The notes: a model not told the origin generated them from the letters alone. DNA of 64,000 nucleotides from Chitiniphilus purpureus (GCF_025642115.1 NZ_CP106753.1:3411501-3475500), one strand, 5' to 3'; shown: positions 1 to 7,280, counted from the first letter of the stretch. Made by a program: numbers and translations.

Positions 1-679
1 GATCGAAGACGATCTCATCCGCAGTGAGCGTGCCCAGGTTATATCGGCCAGACAGGGAGACCCGTTTTGTCACGGCAAACATTGCAGACAGCGCGGTCCG
101 ATCGTTGGTAACACCATCACCCGTTGCGCCCCACCATTTCGGATCGGCCAGGCCGGTATATTTGCGCTTCCACCGCCTGGACCCCACCCCAACAAGCACG
201 GTCCCGTCGTTGTCGGCAGTGGTGATGTCCGTTGAGTCGTAATAGAATTCCCCATGCCCGCCGTCCCCCTCGGTTTCACGGCAGCGCACCTGAACAGCGC
301 CCGTCCCGGAATAACTTCTCAGTGCCGAGTAATCCTTGAGCCAGGGGCCGCGGTAGCTATTACTGCTCGGGTCCGACATTTCGCCGATGACCCCGATATC
401 CTCTGCCGTGGCAAGCGATTTGACCGGATCTTGCGTATAAATCCCTACATCGTCGGCGTCAGTGAGCACGACCTTGTAGTTGCCGTCCCAATAGATCGAT
501 GCCTCTCCGCGTGCATCCAGAATGATGGGGTTGGTATTGGCCGCCAGCTTTGCCGAGTCCACCCACGTCGCTTTTGGCGTGCTAGTGCCGGCCTCATAGG
601 TGTACAGTTTCCCGCCCGACAGCGGGCCGTTCGAGTCAAAAAACTGGTTCTTGCCGTTCGGCATCAATGTTGCGGCCAT
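1..679 (-). CDS. Phage tailspike, N-terminal part (runs off left edge)
   Basis: The first 226 residues of a tailspike are visible and the 3' end is outside the window. Residues 1-85 (starting MAATLMPNGKNQFFD) resemble a P22-type head-binding domain, with the typical motifs GGKLYTYEAGTSTPKATW and NPIILDARGEASIYWDGNYKV. Around residues 182-200 the stretch WWGATGDGVTNDRTALSAM matches the usual start of a beta-helix depolymerase domain. Tailspikes bind and often cleave surface polysaccharide to start infection. The ATG at 679 is preceded by an AGGGAG ribosome-binding site. It is the last gene of the leftward late operon, as in P22, separated from its upstream neighbour by a terminator. The catalytic part cannot be judged. 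Confidence 0.88.
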   Translation of the reverse strand, partial: MAATLMPNGKNQFFDSNGPLSGGKLYTYEAGTSTPKATWVDSAKLAANTNPIILDARGEASIYWDGNYKVVLTDADDVGIYTQDPVKSLATAEDIGVIGEMSDPSSNSYRGPWLKDYSALRSYSGTGAVQVRCRETEGDGGHGEFYYDSTDITTADNDGTVLVGVGSRRWKRKYTGLADPKWWGATGDGVTNDRTALSAMFAVTKRVSLSGRYNLGTLTADEIVFD

Positions 680-697
680 TTATGGCTCCCTGTAATG

Positions 698-727
698 CAA
701 AAAGCCCCGGCCAGATGGCTCGGGGCT
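698..727 (-). terminator. Intrinsic terminator upstream of the tailspike gene
   Basis: The stem AGCCCCG (703-709) pairs with CGGGGCT (721-727). On the minus strand the hairpin is followed by a T run. It follows the 45-aa membrane gene and precedes the tailspike. It resembles the hairpin at 945-980, so the small gene sits between two related terminators. Confidence 0.75.
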
Positions 728-754
728 TCTATCGTTTGAAGTTCTAGGACTTGG

Positions 755-892
755 CTACCACCAGCGGATCGCAGCAATCACCGCTGCCACCGCGGCGACA
801 AACGCGGAACAGGAGGCAATGACGTACGCGTCGCCAATACGCTTGGCAAATTGCGCCGCTCCGTCGGAATCCAGTTGGCCTTGTACGTTCAT
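755..892 (-). CDS. 45-aa single-helix membrane protein of the prophage
   Basis: A short gene encoding 45 residues that begins MNVQGQLDSDGAAQFAKRIG. It has one strongly hydrophobic segment at about residues 22-42 (YVIASCSAFVAAVAAVIAAI) and ends RWW. A 20-residue soluble N-terminus plus one helix suggests a small inner-membrane protein such as a holin-like or exclusion protein, but I recognise no family. The start is uncertain: a TTG at 907 in the same frame has a better ribosome-binding site (AAGAGGAAG) and would add five residues. It lies between ejection and tailspike genes and is flanked by similar terminators, an arrangement typical of a moron cassette. Confidence 0.6.
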   Translation of the reverse strand: MNVQGQLDSDGAAQFAKRIGDAYVIASCSAFVAAVAAVIAAIRWW

Positions 893-944
893 CTTGGTAA
901 TCTTCAATCAGGTCTTCCTCTTGTCGCTGCAAGGGGTGGAACAA

Positions 945-985
945 GAAAGCCCCGGCTGTTGGTAGCAGCGCGGGGCTTTCGCTTT
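945..985 (-). terminator. Intrinsic terminator after the ejection-protein operon
   Basis: GAAAGCCCCG (945-954) pairs with CGGGGCTTTC (971-980), a 10-bp stem with a 16-base loop. On the minus strand it lies just after the stop codon at 999, with a T-rich stretch beyond it. Confidence 0.7.
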
Positions 986-998
986 TAGGGTTGGGCTT

Positions 999-2624
999 CT
1001 ATCTGCTGCGTGTCTCGGACTGCAGCACCGACAGCGGGACAAGCAGGCTATTGCCTGCGGTCTGCGGGTCAACCCGATTCGGGGGCGCTGCCATCCTGTT
1101 TTGGTAGGGGCCGCTCAGGATCAGAGACCGCGCCAGCGGCCGGCCAAGCACGGACCCGAGCAAGCCGGGTTGCTGCGCAATCACCGCAGTCCCGAGTGCT
1201 GCCGTCGAGTCAAGCGGGCTGATGCCGGGCATGCTGCTGCGGATTTCCTGCGTCGCCTTGGGGAACGCCTGGGCGATCCGGGCGACCTGCAGAAGGTCTC
1301 CGCTCAACGGCTTCTGCCGTGCCAGCATGCCGCCCAGCTTCTGCGCGTTCACATCACCCGTCGCCGGGTTCATCGCCTTCTCGACGGTATAGGTCTTGGC
1401 GATCAGCTGGCGCGCCGCGCGGAAGCTGTCCACGGCCTCTTTGTCGCCAGTACGGGCCAAGTGCCGTTCCATCGCACGCTCGATCGAATCGGCAAGGCCA
1501 CGGTAGGTCTTGGCCAGCGCCTTGTCATTCATCGCCACCGAATCCGCCTGGTCTCGTAGGACTCTCGTCGCGTCGATCGCGTCGCCGGCATCGAACACGC
1601 GCTGATTCAACGCTCTAACAGTCCGCTCGATCTCGGACTTCTTCAGGCCCGGGAAGCTCCGTGCTGCATTCCGGTCCTTCATGACCGCGTCCATCAATTC
1701 CTTGGTGTAGGCCGCATCCGCTTTGATCGGCCCCTTCCCGCGCAGAGCCTCATACGCTTGTCCAGCTTCCCGGCGCACCGAGGCCAGCACGTCCGGCGAC
1801 AGCGGCGTATCTTCGGACAGTCCGAGGGCTCGCGCGGCCATGGCATTGGTTTTGGCCTGATTCTTGAGCGAGGCGCCCTGCTCGACCGAGATCTTGCCGG
1901 CCACGCCTTCAAGCGCTCGATTGACGATCGTTGGATTGCTGGTCGACGGCGGCAATGTATATCCCGCATCACGCGCCTCTTTTGCGAGGCCCTGCTTGGG
2001 GGTAGGCGGGAGCGCCTTCACTCCAGTGGCAGACTTGGGCAACACGCGCCCAGCCGCCCCGGCGCCACCCAAAGCGCCCGCGACACCGGCCACCAGTTGA
2101 CCGGCCGTTCCCGCGCCGCCCTGCCGGGCTGCATCGGCCGAGGCGCCGCCGGTGGCGCTCGACACAGCCTGAACTGCAGGCCCCTGGGTAGCCCGCTGCG
2201 CAACGGCCTTGGCCACCGGTGAAGCCAGGGCGCCCCCCACCTGCCGCGCCAACCCGATGCCGCCAGCAGCACCGACCACCCCGCGAGATCCGGCCCCAAC
2301 CGCCTCTTCAAGGCCGCCTTCTGGGCTGGGCAGTCCGATCTTGTCGGCAAGCTGTGCTGCTTGGGTGCCCAGCGCGGGGACGTTGCCCCCCGTTACCTTG
2401 TTCTGTATGTAGGCGACAGGGTCGTAAACGATGCCCCCCAGTTGGCCGGCCCCCTCAAGGATGTAGCGTCCGGCCAGGCCAAGCTGGCGGCCGAACTCCT
2501 GGGAAGTGCTGCGCTTCTGACGCTGAGTTGGGCCGGCCTTTTCCTGAACCACTGGCGCTGCCTTGTACCAGTCATCGCTGGCAGCTCGATCCACCTTCGG
2601 GGCGTCTTCCCACCAATCAGCCAT
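999..2624 (-). CDS. Phage DNA-ejection (injection) protein, 541 aa
   Basis: A large Ala/Gly-rich virion protein. Residues about 95-200 form long low-complexity, weakly hydrophobic stretches (GAAGGIGLARQVGGALASP; AGVAGALGGAGAAGRVLP). The rest is helical and charged with few cysteines. Such composition is typical of podovirus ejection proteins that leave the virion with the DNA and form a conduit across the cell envelope (P22 gp16/gp20 position). It starts at 2624 in a TAATG overlap with the upstream gene's stop and is followed by a terminator. Order with its neighbours (ejection genes, small gene, tailspike) is P22-like. The exact equivalence to gp7, gp20 or gp16 is inference. Confidence 0.7.
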   Translation of the reverse strand: MADWWEDAPKVDRAASDDWYKAAPVVQEKAGPTQRQKRSTSQEFGRQLGLAGRYILEGAGQLGGIVYDPVAYIQNKVTGGNVPALGTQAAQLADKIGLPSPEGGLEEAVGAGSRGVVGAAGGIGLARQVGGALASPVAKAVAQRATQGPAVQAVSSATGGASADAARQGGAGTAGQLVAGVAGALGGAGAAGRVLPKSATGVKALPPTPKQGLAKEARDAGYTLPPSTSNPTIVNRALEGVAGKISVEQGASLKNQAKTNAMAARALGLSEDTPLSPDVLASVRREAGQAYEALRGKGPIKADAAYTKELMDAVMKDRNAARSFPGLKKSEIERTVRALNQRVFDAGDAIDATRVLRDQADSVAMNDKALAKTYRGLADSIERAMERHLARTGDKEAVDSFRAARQLIAKTYTVEKAMNPATGDVNAQKLGGMLARQKPLSGDLLQVARIAQAFPKATQEIRSSMPGISPLDSTAALGTAVIAQQPGLLGSVLGRPLARSLILSGPYQNRMAAPPNRVDPQTAGNSLLVPLSVLQSETRSR

Positions 2625-3919
2625 TACGGCTTCCTCCGCACGCTGCCATCGGGCGCAATAAACTGCGTGCCCGACGGGAGTCGGTCATATTCCGCCTTGC
2701 TGGTGATCTTCAACTTTGTTGCCGGCTTGGTGGGTGCTGTGTTCTGCGCCGGCTTTGCCCCACCAGCACTGGATGTGGGCTTGCCCGCGGCGGCGCCCCT
2801 CTGAATTGGCTCCGGTCTCGCCACCCGCTCTGGATCCGCACCGTAGTCAGCAGCGTAGCTCCGGTATCGCTCGGCGAGATCGTTGTACCGGCCAACCCGC
2901 GAGCTGTAGACATCCCCAGCGGACCGTACGAATTCATTGCGCTGACCCGGGTTCAGGCGCTCGCCACTGATTGCCTTGTTGTAAACGTTCCGGATTCGAT
3001 CCGGGATACCGGCCGCGTTCTGTGCCGTGGCAAACTCGCCCTCTCTGACCACAGAGCCCGGATCGAGCATCTTCATGTAGCTGAAAATGAGCGCGATGTC
3101 ATTGGGCGCAGATGGGTTTGCTGCGACGCCCTTGATTGTCAGATAGCTTTGCCGCACATCGTTGAACGCCTTTACATCAGGCAGTGAATCGAATTCCTTG
3201 CGCAACGAGCCTTCGTCCCGCCGCATTTGCCGGCCTTCTTTGCCGCCTCCTGCAGCATTGATGGCCATCTGTTGCCGCGCGCGGCTGTCGACCATGTTTT
3301 GCCCACGGATTTGCACGGCACGGTTTTCAGCATCGTTCCGTTGTCCGTACTGGAATTTCTCGACGTCCAGGTCATATTCTTTGCCCTTCCACTCCTGCTG
3401 CACCTGCTGCGAGACCGTCAGCGCCCGATTGCGCGCGTTCGCAACGAATGTAGGGTCGTACACATCCGGGATTTGCCCCAGGTCGACGCCGGCCTGTGCC
3501 AGCATCTGTCTCGCCTGGTCGTAGCTGGCCTGATCTTTCACGCCAGCCGTGACGCGGCCGATCAGCTCCATCTGCTCGCCAGTGCGCATCAGGCGGGCCT
3601 TGTCAGCTTCGATTTCTGCCTTGTCTTGATCGGCGAAGCCTTTCTGCAGCTCAGGGATTTGAGCGCCCATGCCGGAATCAGCAAGGCCGCGCAGGAGCAC
3701 ATTGCGGTCGAGCTTGCCATCGCTGCCGTAAGCTTTGGCGTAGAGCTGGTTGCGCGTAGCCTCCTGCTGCGCGGCGGCGCGCTTGGCCTCACGCTCGGCT
3801 TGGCGGTCCTGCAGCAGCGCCTCCTGCGCCCGGATCTGCAGTGCGTTCTGGCGCACCTCGAACGGGCTCTGGATCTGCGGCTGCTGCACCATCAACGGGA
3901 TACGGGGATCGAGTGGCAT
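2624..3919 (-). CDS. Phage DNA-ejection/virion protein, 431 aa
   Basis: The second of the consecutive late genes. The N-terminal region (about residues 20-60) is a Gln/Ala/Arg-rich coiled coil (LQIRAQEALLQDRQAEREAK). A helical middle follows, and the C-terminus is a Pro/Ala/Lys-rich linker ending with a compact motif (KAEYDRLPSGTQFIAPDGSV). That last motif occurs at the C-terminus of many phage virion proteins of this type. I start it at the ATG at 3919 because the upstream gene stops at 3921-3923 and the extra 27 residues upstream are that gene's shadow. It probably enters the cell with the DNA; the precise role is not known. Confidence 0.68.
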   Translation of the reverse strand: MPLDPRIPLMVQQPQIQSPFEVRQNALQIRAQEALLQDRQAEREAKRAAAQQEATRNQLYAKAYGSDGKLDRNVLLRGLADSGMGAQIPELQKGFADQDKAEIEADKARLMRTGEQMELIGRVTAGVKDQASYDQARQMLAQAGVDLGQIPDVYDPTFVANARNRALTVSQQVQQEWKGKEYDLDVEKFQYGQRNDAENRAVQIRGQNMVDSRARQQMAINAAGGGKEGRQMRRDEGSLRKEFDSLPDVKAFNDVRQSYLTIKGVAANPSAPNDIALIFSYMKMLDPGSVVREGEFATAQNAAGIPDRIRNVYNKAISGERLNPGQRNEFVRSAGDVYSSRVGRYNDLAERYRSYAADYGADPERVARPEPIQRGAAAGKPTSSAGGAKPAQNTAPTKPATKLKITSKAEYDRLPSGTQFIAPDGSVRRKP

Positions 3920-3920
3920 A

Positions 3921-4495
3921 TCAGTTGAACCAGGAGTAGACGCCATTCGGGGCGGCTTGGTTGTACGGCTGGATCGGGTACTGGGGCTGCCCTCCGTCAA
4001 GCGCCTGTTGCTGCTGCCAGTAGTTGATGCCCTGGCCGATCGCCCCGCTCAAGGCATTGCCGGTGCCGACGTAGCCGGAGGCACGCGCATTGGCGCCCTG
4101 CATCATCGCGTTGCCCATGTTGCTGGCAGCGTTGGTGATGTTCTGGCCTACCTGGCTGGCATAGTTCTGCCCGGCCTGCCCGAGCTGATTCACCGCGGTC
4201 TGCCCCACCCCCGCGACCCCGGCGAGACGGTTGTAGCGATTGCCCTGCTGCAGCTGGAAGCGATTGAACGCGTTGCCGAACTCATCGCTAGCCAGCCCCT
4301 GGCTATATTCGGTCAGGTCCTTGACGGCCTTGCCGGAATTGAAAAGCCCCCGCGATGCGAGTGCCCTGTCGATGGCCTGCGTCCCTTGCTGTAGCCGGAA
4401 CTGGTAGCCGGGGTCCGCCTGGTAGTCCCGCATCGTGAACGACCGCACCAGGTCGCCGCCGGGCTTGATGCCGGCACTCAGGTATCGTTTTTCTT
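3921..4495 (-). pseudogene. 5'-truncated ejection protein (p32-like) at a deletion scar
   Basis: The reading frame contains the core of the phage 'DNA transfer protein' family: DYQADPGYQFRLQQGTQAID, then SRGLFNSGKAVKDLTEYSQG and ASDEFGNAFNRFQLQQGNRY, and a Gly/Asn/Ala-rich tail. Family members normally have a longer N-terminus. Here recognisable sequence begins around the codons for YLSAGIKPGGDLVRSFTM, and upstream it collides with the stop codon of the replication gene at 4501. The first in-frame ATG is at 4433 (170 aa if used), with no clear ribosome-binding site. I read this as a late gene that lost its start in a deletion joining early and late regions. Translation of a shortened protein from 4433 remains possible. 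Confidence 0.7.
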
Positions 4496-4500
4496 GTCGC

Positions 4501-5388
4501 TCACAGCAGGCCTCCTTGACCGTAGTCGCGGCGCTGCCCATCGTCGTAGCTGGGGCGGCAAACAGGCTTGGCAGCCCCAGGCTGCTTGACCTCATCCTCC
4601 CAGCGCTTGGCATTCAGCCACGTTGCGGCGTGTGGAACGAACTGCCCACCCTGCTTTAGCCAATCCGGCAAACGGGACTGCACAGCCAGCGCCGACAAAA
4701 TCTGGGCTTGCAACTCGGCATCCGGCTTCAGCTTCTCCCAGCGTTTGCGAGCGGCATCCTTCGCGACCTTTTTCGGGTAGGCATCCCAGAACTCAGCGAA
4801 GCCGTCAGGCGTAGCGGCTGGGGGTTGGGGGGTAGGTGTTGGTTTTCCCTCGTGTGTGGGGGTGTGGGTATGGGGGGTGTGGGGGGAAAGGGCGAGGGGG
4901 AGAGAGGCCCCACTTACTGCCAGCGAGTTACCGTCTACGGTAAGACTTACCGTCTGCGGTATACCGTGTACGGTAAGTGCCACCATTGAGTTACCGCCTA
5001 CGGTAAGTGGTGACTTACCGTCTGTGGTAAGTGCACTTACCTTCTGCGGTAACTGCTCAGCCGCCGAACGGAACTCATACAGGCGGCCGTCCTCGCACTC
5101 CGTCACCGTTAAAATGCCATGTCGCTTTAACTCGGCGACGGCATTCGAGACATGCGTCTGCTGCATGCCCAGTCGATCAGCGACGGCCTTCTGCTCGATC
5201 GGCCTCTGATGCCCGCCCAGTTCGACGATGGCCAGCGCAACGCGCAACGTGCGTGCGCCGCTGATGTCAGTGTCAAGCAGCAGCGTGTTGATCTGGGCAA
5301 CATCCATAGTGCCCCCTGGATGGTTGGCCGCGCCGTAGGACGTGATGCAGTCGCCTTGATAGTCGGCGAGATAGGCAAGCGCCCTCAC
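4501..5388 (-). CDS. O-like phage replication initiator carrying the origin
   Basis: A protein of 295 aa. Residues about 45-100 form a winged helix (AVADRLGMQQTHVSNAVAEL). A low-complexity Pro/Thr/His linker follows, and the C-terminus has the module common to phage O/DnaT-like replication proteins (FAEFWDAYPKKVAKDAARKR ... FVPHAATWLNAKRWEDE). The gene itself contains six iterons (4928-5052), as lambda O contains its origin. The GTG start at 5388 overlaps the previous stop (GTGA) and has a GGAGGG site; an ATG at 5307 with AGGGGG upstream is a good alternative (268 aa). It is expected to bind the iterons and recruit a helicase, but no helicase or loader gene follows. Confidence 0.85.
   Translation of the reverse strand: MRALAYLADYQGDCITSYGAANHPGGTMDVAQINTLLLDTDISGARTLRVALAIVELGGHQRPIEQKAVADRLGMQQTHVSNAVAELKRHGILTVTECEDGRLYEFRSAAEQLPQKVSALTTDGKSPLTVGGNSMVALTVHGIPQTVSLTVDGNSLAVSGASLPLALSPHTPHTHTPTHEGKPTPTPQPPAATPDGFAEFWDAYPKKVAKDAARKRWEKLKPDAELQAQILSALAVQSRLPDWLKQGGQFVPHAATWLNAKRWEDEVKQPGAAKPVCRPSYDDGQRRDYGQGGLL
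4812..4911. other. Strongly strand-biased G-rich tract beside the iterons
   Basis: The plus strand holds many runs of three to six G with almost no C between them, such as ggggttggggggtaggtg and ggggggtgtggggggaaagg. In the replication protein this encodes a His/Pro/Thr linker (SPHTPHTHTPTHEGKPTPTP). Its place next to the iterons corresponds to the easily melted region of lambda-type origins. Here the asymmetry is G/C rather than A/T, and G-quadruplex formation is possible. Confidence 0.6.
4928..5052. repeat. Six palindromic iterons, probable prophage replication origin
   Basis: Six copies of a 16-bp imperfect palindrome with consensus TTACCGTCTACGGTAA lie at 4928-4943, 4947-4962, 4961-4976, 4991-5006, 5015-5030 and 5037-5052. 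Copies 2 and 3 share two bases. Differences are mostly in the four central bases. They lie inside the replication initiator gene, in its linker-coding part, next to a G-rich tract. This is the lambda/P22 arrangement of an origin in the O gene, so these are the expected initiator binding sites. Confidence 0.85.
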
Positions 5389-5663
5389 GCTACTGCCCTC
5401 CAGCGCTCATACAGGCCGATGCGCTCTACCGTGATCAGCCCCTCATCCATCAGGCCACGTAGCGCTACCTCCACCACCTCCCGCCCCCGATACAGCCGGC
5501 GACGGCACGCGTTGGTCGTCATGCCCGACTCGCCCTCATCACGCAGCAGGCTCAGCAGTGCATGCCGTAACCCGGCGTTGCCAGATGCCGCCCCGTTTTT
5601 TCCGCTAACTTCCCAGAACGAGGGCATCATGATTTGACGCATGCTGTGTTCCAACGGACTCAT
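5385..5663 (-). CDS. Small early phage protein, winged-helix-like, 92 aa
   Basis: A 92-residue protein in the early leftward operon. Residues about 30-90 (GLRHALLSLLRDEGESGMTT, then REVVEVALRGLMDEGLITVE) have the pattern of a small winged helix-turn-helix domain. The start at 5663 has GGGGGAGCG upstream, and its stop overlaps the GTG of the replication gene. The position between Cro and the O-like gene is that of CII or a replication accessory, but the sequence does not identify it. Confidence 0.7.
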   Translation of the reverse strand: MSPLEHSMRQIMMPSFWEVSGKNGAASGNAGLRHALLSLLRDEGESGMTTNACRRRLYRGREVVEVALRGLMDEGLITVERIGLYERWRAVA

Positions 5664-5665
5664 AG

Positions 5666-5899
5666 CTATCGCTCCCCCATGTGGCCCAGCATGGGCCAGT
5701 ACGCTTTCTCGAACTCGACCACCCGTGGATCGAGCGCCCCAAATGCGCTCTTGATTGCGCAGTAGCCAATCAGCGCCTCAGTCGGCACGCCCTCTTTGGC
5801 TGCCGCAGTCACAAACCCCGCAGCGCAATCAGCCGGCATTGCCGCCGTCACCGTCACGCTGCTGGCCAGTACGGCCATCTGTGTTTTTCTATCGCTCAT
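5666..5899 (-). CDS. Hypothetical early phage protein, 77 aa
   Basis: A small protein of 77 residues, Ala-rich at the N-terminus (MAVLASSVTVTAAMPADCAA), with a C-terminal charged part (DPRVVEFEKAYWPMLGHMGE). No family recognised. It has a G-rich ribosome-binding site just before the ATG and is two bases from the next gene, so it is cotranscribed in the leftward early operon. Confidence 0.6.
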   Translation of the reverse strand: MSDRKTQMAVLASSVTVTAAMPADCAAGFVTAAAKEGVPTEALIGYCAIKSAFGALDPRVVEFEKAYWPMLGHMGER

Positions 5900-5923
5900 C
5901 CCCGCCCCCGCGGATTAGTGCGT

Positions 5924-6145
5924 TTAGTGCGTCCCAACCTGGTCCTGTGCTGGACTGACCGATTCGGAGACACGTAGTACCCTGTGCACACTGCCTAACA
6001 GATGGTCCTCAACGATGCGCTCCAGGGTCTCGGATTCGGACTTGATGCCGTGCACCGTCTGGTAGAGCAGGAATGCGTCGTAGACCCGGTCTCGCAGTCT
6101 CGTTTTGATCTCGTTGCGGCCTCTCAATGGTCGCGGGCTAGCCAT
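5924..6145 (-). CDS. Small basic phage protein, possible ribbon-helix-helix, 73 aa
   Basis: 73 residues with a basic N-terminus (MASPRPLRGRNEIKTRLRDR) followed by two predicted helices (VYDAFLLYQTVHGI; SESETLERIVEDHLL). The spacing is like a ribbon-helix-helix DNA-binding fold. A good AGGAG site precedes the ATG. It is the second gene of the leftward operon, the position of a lambda CII-type regulator, though it is not related to CII in sequence. Two operator-like palindromes lie upstream at 6178-6213. Confidence 0.62.
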   Translation of the reverse strand: MASPRPLRGRNEIKTRLRDRVYDAFLLYQTVHGIKSESETLERIVEDHLLGSVHRVLRVSESVSPAQDQVGTH

Positions 6146-6177
6146 AGCTATCTCCTGGTGTGGTTGGTCGAGTGGTG

Positions 6178-6213
6178 GTCAAGTAAACTCTGCCGCGGGC
6201 AACTAAAGTTGTT
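6178..6213. promoter_or_regulatory. Two operator-like palindromes downstream of the cro-like gene
   Basis: The site at 6198-6213 (GGCAACTAAAGTTGTT) shares the CAACTAAAGTTG core with the operators at 9345-9389. A weaker copy (GTCAAGTAAACTCTGC, 10 of 16 matches) is at 6178-6193. They lie between the Cro-like gene and the 73-aa gene, so repressor could also act here. Confidence 0.5.
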
Positions 6214-6249
6214 CCACGGGCATCGGCTGGACATAAGCACCGGGTAGCT

Positions 6250-6456
6250 TCATGACTCGCTATCCCGGCGCTCCTGCCGCGGGGACACCACGAGGAACCC
6301 ACGAGCTACTAGCCGCCCGACGCCTGATTCAGGAACGATTCCTGATCTGCGCCATTTGTTGATCGCTGTCCTCGACAGACCAAGTTGACGCGAGATCTCT
6401 GCATCAATGCCTGGCCGGTCGCCGCCAAAAAGGGTAAGTAGGGTGTCGAATTTCAT
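6250..6456 (-). CDS. Cro-like repressor, 68 aa
   Basis: A small helix-turn-helix protein: residues about 15-37 (GIDAEISRQLGLSRTAINKW) form the DNA-binding unit typical of Cro-type proteins, and the C-terminus is basic. It is divergent from the repressor gene at 6527 and opens the leftward early operon. No Shine-Dalgarno sequence precedes the ATG at 6456. A candidate promoter (-35 TTGCAC at 6491-6486, -10 TTTACT at 6468-6463, 17-bp spacer) would place the transcript start almost on the ATG, so the mRNA may be leaderless. Predicted role: control of the lysis/lysogeny switch. Confidence 0.85.
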   Translation of the reverse strand: MKFDTLLTLFGGDRPGIDAEISRQLGLSRTAINKWRRSGIVPESGVGRLVARGFLVVSPRQERRDSES

Positions 6457-6462
6457 AGATGC

Positions 6463-6527
6463 AGTAAACCATAGTTCACCGCAAAGTGCAACCGAAGTTT
6501 ACCGTTCAGCTGTTAACCTAGGTTGCA
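6463..6527. promoter_or_regulatory. Immunity operator region with three 16-bp operators and early promoter
   Basis: Three dyads of consensus GTNAACCTARGTTNAC lie at 6464-6479 (GTAAACCATAGTTCAC), 6487-6502 (TGCAACCGAAGTTTAC) and 6512-6527 (GTTAACCTAGGTTGCA), centre spacing 23 and 25 bp. They occupy the whole gap between the divergent cro-like and repressor genes, as in lambda OR. The candidate leftward promoter has its -35 in the second and its -10 in the first. The third reaches the A of the repressor ATG. Confidence 0.82.
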
Positions 6528-6937
6528 TGACGAATCTTGCTGACCGCCTAGAGCAGGCGCTAAATGAAAAGAAGCGCACGGACCGCACGGCAAGCCGAGC
6601 CGGCCTAGCGCGCTATGTGGGGATATCTAAGACGGCGGTGGGGAAATGGTTTAACGGAGATACGCAGATCATCGACCCCAGGTACGCGCCCAAAGCCGCG
6701 GAATACCTGGGTGTCAATGAGCGCTGGCTACAGCATGGTCAAGGCACGATGAGTGCCGGGGAAGCAGCCACAGGGCACCCGTCAGAAGACGGGGAGGCGC
6801 TCCGTCTGCAACGAGTGCGCTTGTTCTCCGAGCAGTTGTATCGGCTGGTCGGGGGGATGAGCGACCAGGAGGCCGAGGAAACGCTAAAGATCATGTCTGA
6901 AATCGCAGAAGCCAAGGCTATGCGGCATCGGCGATAG
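6527..6937 (+). CDS. CI-type prophage repressor without a cleavage domain, 136 aa
   Basis: The N-terminal half (residues about 5-60) is a Cro/CI helix-turn-helix domain, with SRAGLARYVGISKTAVGKWF and the conserved APKAAEYLGVNERWLQHGQG end. The C-terminal half is short and helical, and there is no room for an S24 LexA-type peptidase, so this repressor is not obviously RecA-cleavable. I start at the ATG at 6527, where the domain begins, although the frame stays open further upstream through the operators. It faces the cro-like gene across three operators, one covering its own start codon, which suggests self-regulation. Confidence 0.88.
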   Translation: MTNLADRLEQALNEKKRTDRTASRAGLARYVGISKTAVGKWFNGDTQIIDPRYAPKAAEYLGVNERWLQHGQGTMSAGEAATGHPSEDGEALRLQRVRLFSEQLYRLVGGMSDQEAEETLKIMSEIAEAKAMRHRR

Positions 6938-7082
6938 GCGGTTCACGATCACACAAGACCTCTCCGCAGCGCATGACTAACTCTGCCTGCTTGGGGTCGA
7001 GGTCTGCTAACTGCTCGGCCAGTTGCGCGACTAAGCCGGCGATCTCGCTGGTCCCATCTGTGTTGGCTTTCTTGTCTTCCAT
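6918..7082 (-). CDS. Possible small acidic phage protein, 54 aa
   Basis: An open frame convergent with the repressor, overlapping its last 20 bases. From the ATG at 7082 it gives an acidic helical protein (MEDKKANTDGTSEIAGLVAQ, then LAEQLADLDPKQAELVMRCG). The frame is open up to 7148 but the extra N-terminus looks non-coding. Composition and a predicted heptad-like helix support it; the ribosome-binding site is weak and no family is recognised. Confidence 0.4.
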   Translation of the reverse strand: MEDKKANTDGTSEIAGLVAQLAEQLADLDPKQAELVMRCGEVLCDREPPIADAA

Positions 7083-7280
7083 TCTTACGCACTCATCATA
7101 AGACAGGCTGATAACGGCAAAGCTAGATGCGTATGGAATGGTCCGCAAGAGCTTGCTAATGTGATGGCAGATATTGGTACCTTTGGCGGCCGCGCGCCAT
7201 CGTTAGCCGACAAAAGTGTATGCATTTTGTGTACTTACAATAATCAAGATGTAACTTACGCGCACCCTTGAGGGGGAAAG

